The notes under the pieces were generated by a model. The model had not been told where the DNA came from. It did not search any database and saw nothing but the letters and a program-made list of their open reading frames with translations. Shown one piece after another: positions 5,683 through 6,267 of a stretch of 6,267 nucleotides of DNA; position 1 is the stretch's first letter; every line of letters begins with the position of its first letter. Source of the stretch: Amphritea sp. (GTDB lineage Bacteria; Pseudomonadota; Gammaproteobacteria; Pseudomonadales; Balneatricaceae). Location: positions 1 to 6,267 of the forward strand of contig JAGPUU010000416.1 in NCBI GenBank assembly GCA_018067325.1, read 5' to 3'. Position numbers and translations under genes: made by a program.

Positions 5683-5994
5683 TGAAAACTGTTACGTGTA
5701 TTGCCTGTTTTTGATAAGCAGTCTGCGATCACTCTTGATCAATACCGTGCCTATGTCGAACGACAGGCTGCGATGATCTCTGAAGAAGATAACAGCTCGA
5801 TGCAACACTCTTACCTGATGGTGAAGCCTGCCGGTTGTTTTTATCATAATGGTGATGCTGGGCAGGGCTATACAGTCAGTGATCCGATTATAGACGCAGG
5901 CGTTGAGACGGCCTTCAACCAGATGCCTTTCGATGCGGTGTCATTTCTTCAGCGCTATCAAGGTATCCAGTTACTTAGTATTGATGCTGAGTAA
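5674..5994 (+). pseudogene. C-terminal remnant of a prokaryotic viperin (antiviral radical SAM enzyme)
   Basis: Viperins convert a nucleotide triphosphate to its 3'-deoxy-3',4'-didehydro form, a chain terminator that blocks phage transcription. Only the last 100 or so residues are here. The order of motifs fits viperin: KLLRVLPV (family KVFQxLPI), then DQYRAYVERQ (E-F-x-x-F-x-x-RH), EEDNSSM, HSYLMVKPAGCFYHN (SYLILD...RF.N), DPIIDAGVETAF (SILDVGVEEAI) and FDAVSFLQR (FDEKMFLKR). Upstream in frame lies KPD, then TAG and TGA, then K, which aligns with NPxRWK, so the Arg and Trp codons appear to have become stops. The radical-SAM core with its CxxxCxxC cluster site is absent. A TTG at 5701 could open the frame but has no ribosome binding site. 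The expected final RGGxYxW is replaced by RYQGIQLLSIDAE. This is almost surely non-functional. Confidence 0.7.
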
Positions 5995-6020
5995 GGGCGG
6001 GGGGCTTATATGTTTACAAC

Positions 6021-6251
6021 ATAAAGGCACTCGACCGGTTACCCGATCATGTTCTGGCTAAAGCCTATGCTGAAATAGATCGAATTACGGAGGGCGGTGA
6101 TTTAAAGCCTAAATGGAAACAGATGAATATTGATTCCCGGCTGCATCGTTTTAAATAAACGCAAAAATATCGCATGGTCGTTGAAGTCGATAAAATAAGA
6201 GACGGCCCTTATCTATGTATGAACCACGTCACATTTGATAACCGATATTAA
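6021..6251 (+). pseudogene. Possible RelE/ParE-like toxin relic with an internal stop
   Basis: One frame reads about 76 residues with a single internal TAA (6156-6158). Before it comes KALDRLPDHVLAKAYAEIDRI, then SRLHRFK. After it comes TQKYRMVVEVD, then YLCMNHVTFDNRY and a TAA. A short helix with K.L.RLP, a middle basic RLHRFK, then YR(M/V)VVEVD and a closing histidine/Tyr strand is the layout of small RelE/ParE-type mRNA-interferase or gyrase toxins. This is a pattern judgement, not a match to a named protein. No in-frame start is present. An ATG at 6010 behind GGGGGGC runs only four codons (MFTT) and would need one extra base to join the frame, so the start may also be broken. No antitoxin gene is visible. 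Alternatively these are two unrelated short fragments. Confidence 0.4.
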
Positions 6252-6267
6252 CTTGGTGTACTTGAGG

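Overview
The window looks like a piece of a gammaproteobacterial chromosome, possibly marine. That rests on general gene content and style: Sec-type signal peptides, a LigAB ring-cleavage dioxygenase and moderate base composition. No rRNA or other strong taxonomic marker is present, so the assignment is loose.

Left part (1-3700). An unrecognised cytoplasmic protein runs off the left edge on the minus strand (1-447). It is followed by an island of small predicted secreted proteins with no recognisable family: a cysteine-containing protein (565-921, minus), an Arg/His/Tyr-rich protein (1066-1371, minus), and two near-identical Arg/Met-rich paralogues (1538-1873 and 3374-3691, plus). Between the paralogues lies a secreted SUMF1/formylglycine-generating-enzyme-fold protein (2036-2788, plus) that lacks the known catalytic features. 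All four small secreted genes carry a similar AT-rich plus CCCA-N-TTTC element 52-65 bases before their start codons, which suggests one regulon. The two paralogues also share a 28-base identical leader, so the gene was duplicated together with its promoter.

Middle (3895-5240). A two-gene minus-strand operon, ligA-ligB, encodes the alpha and beta subunits of protocatechuate 4,5-dioxygenase, with metal ligands and catalytic histidine intact. Upstream are a possible 8-codon leader peptide with a good ribosome binding site, whose stop overlaps the ligA start (ATGA), and an operator-like inverted repeat.

Right part (5387-6251). This is a gene graveyard. A BenE-type aromatic-acid transporter C-terminus (minus, frameshifted) abuts the C-terminal third of a prokaryotic viperin (plus), an antiviral radical-SAM enzyme, with two stop codons at its broken end. 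The two truncated genes meet head to head at about 5675-5690, as expected if one deletion removed the 5' halves of a divergent pair. Next comes a possible RelE/ParE-like toxin relic interrupted by a stop. BenE beside ligAB would fit an aromatic uptake and degradation locus, and viperin plus toxin relics suggest a former defence island. Family calls come from remembered family patterns, not database searches.
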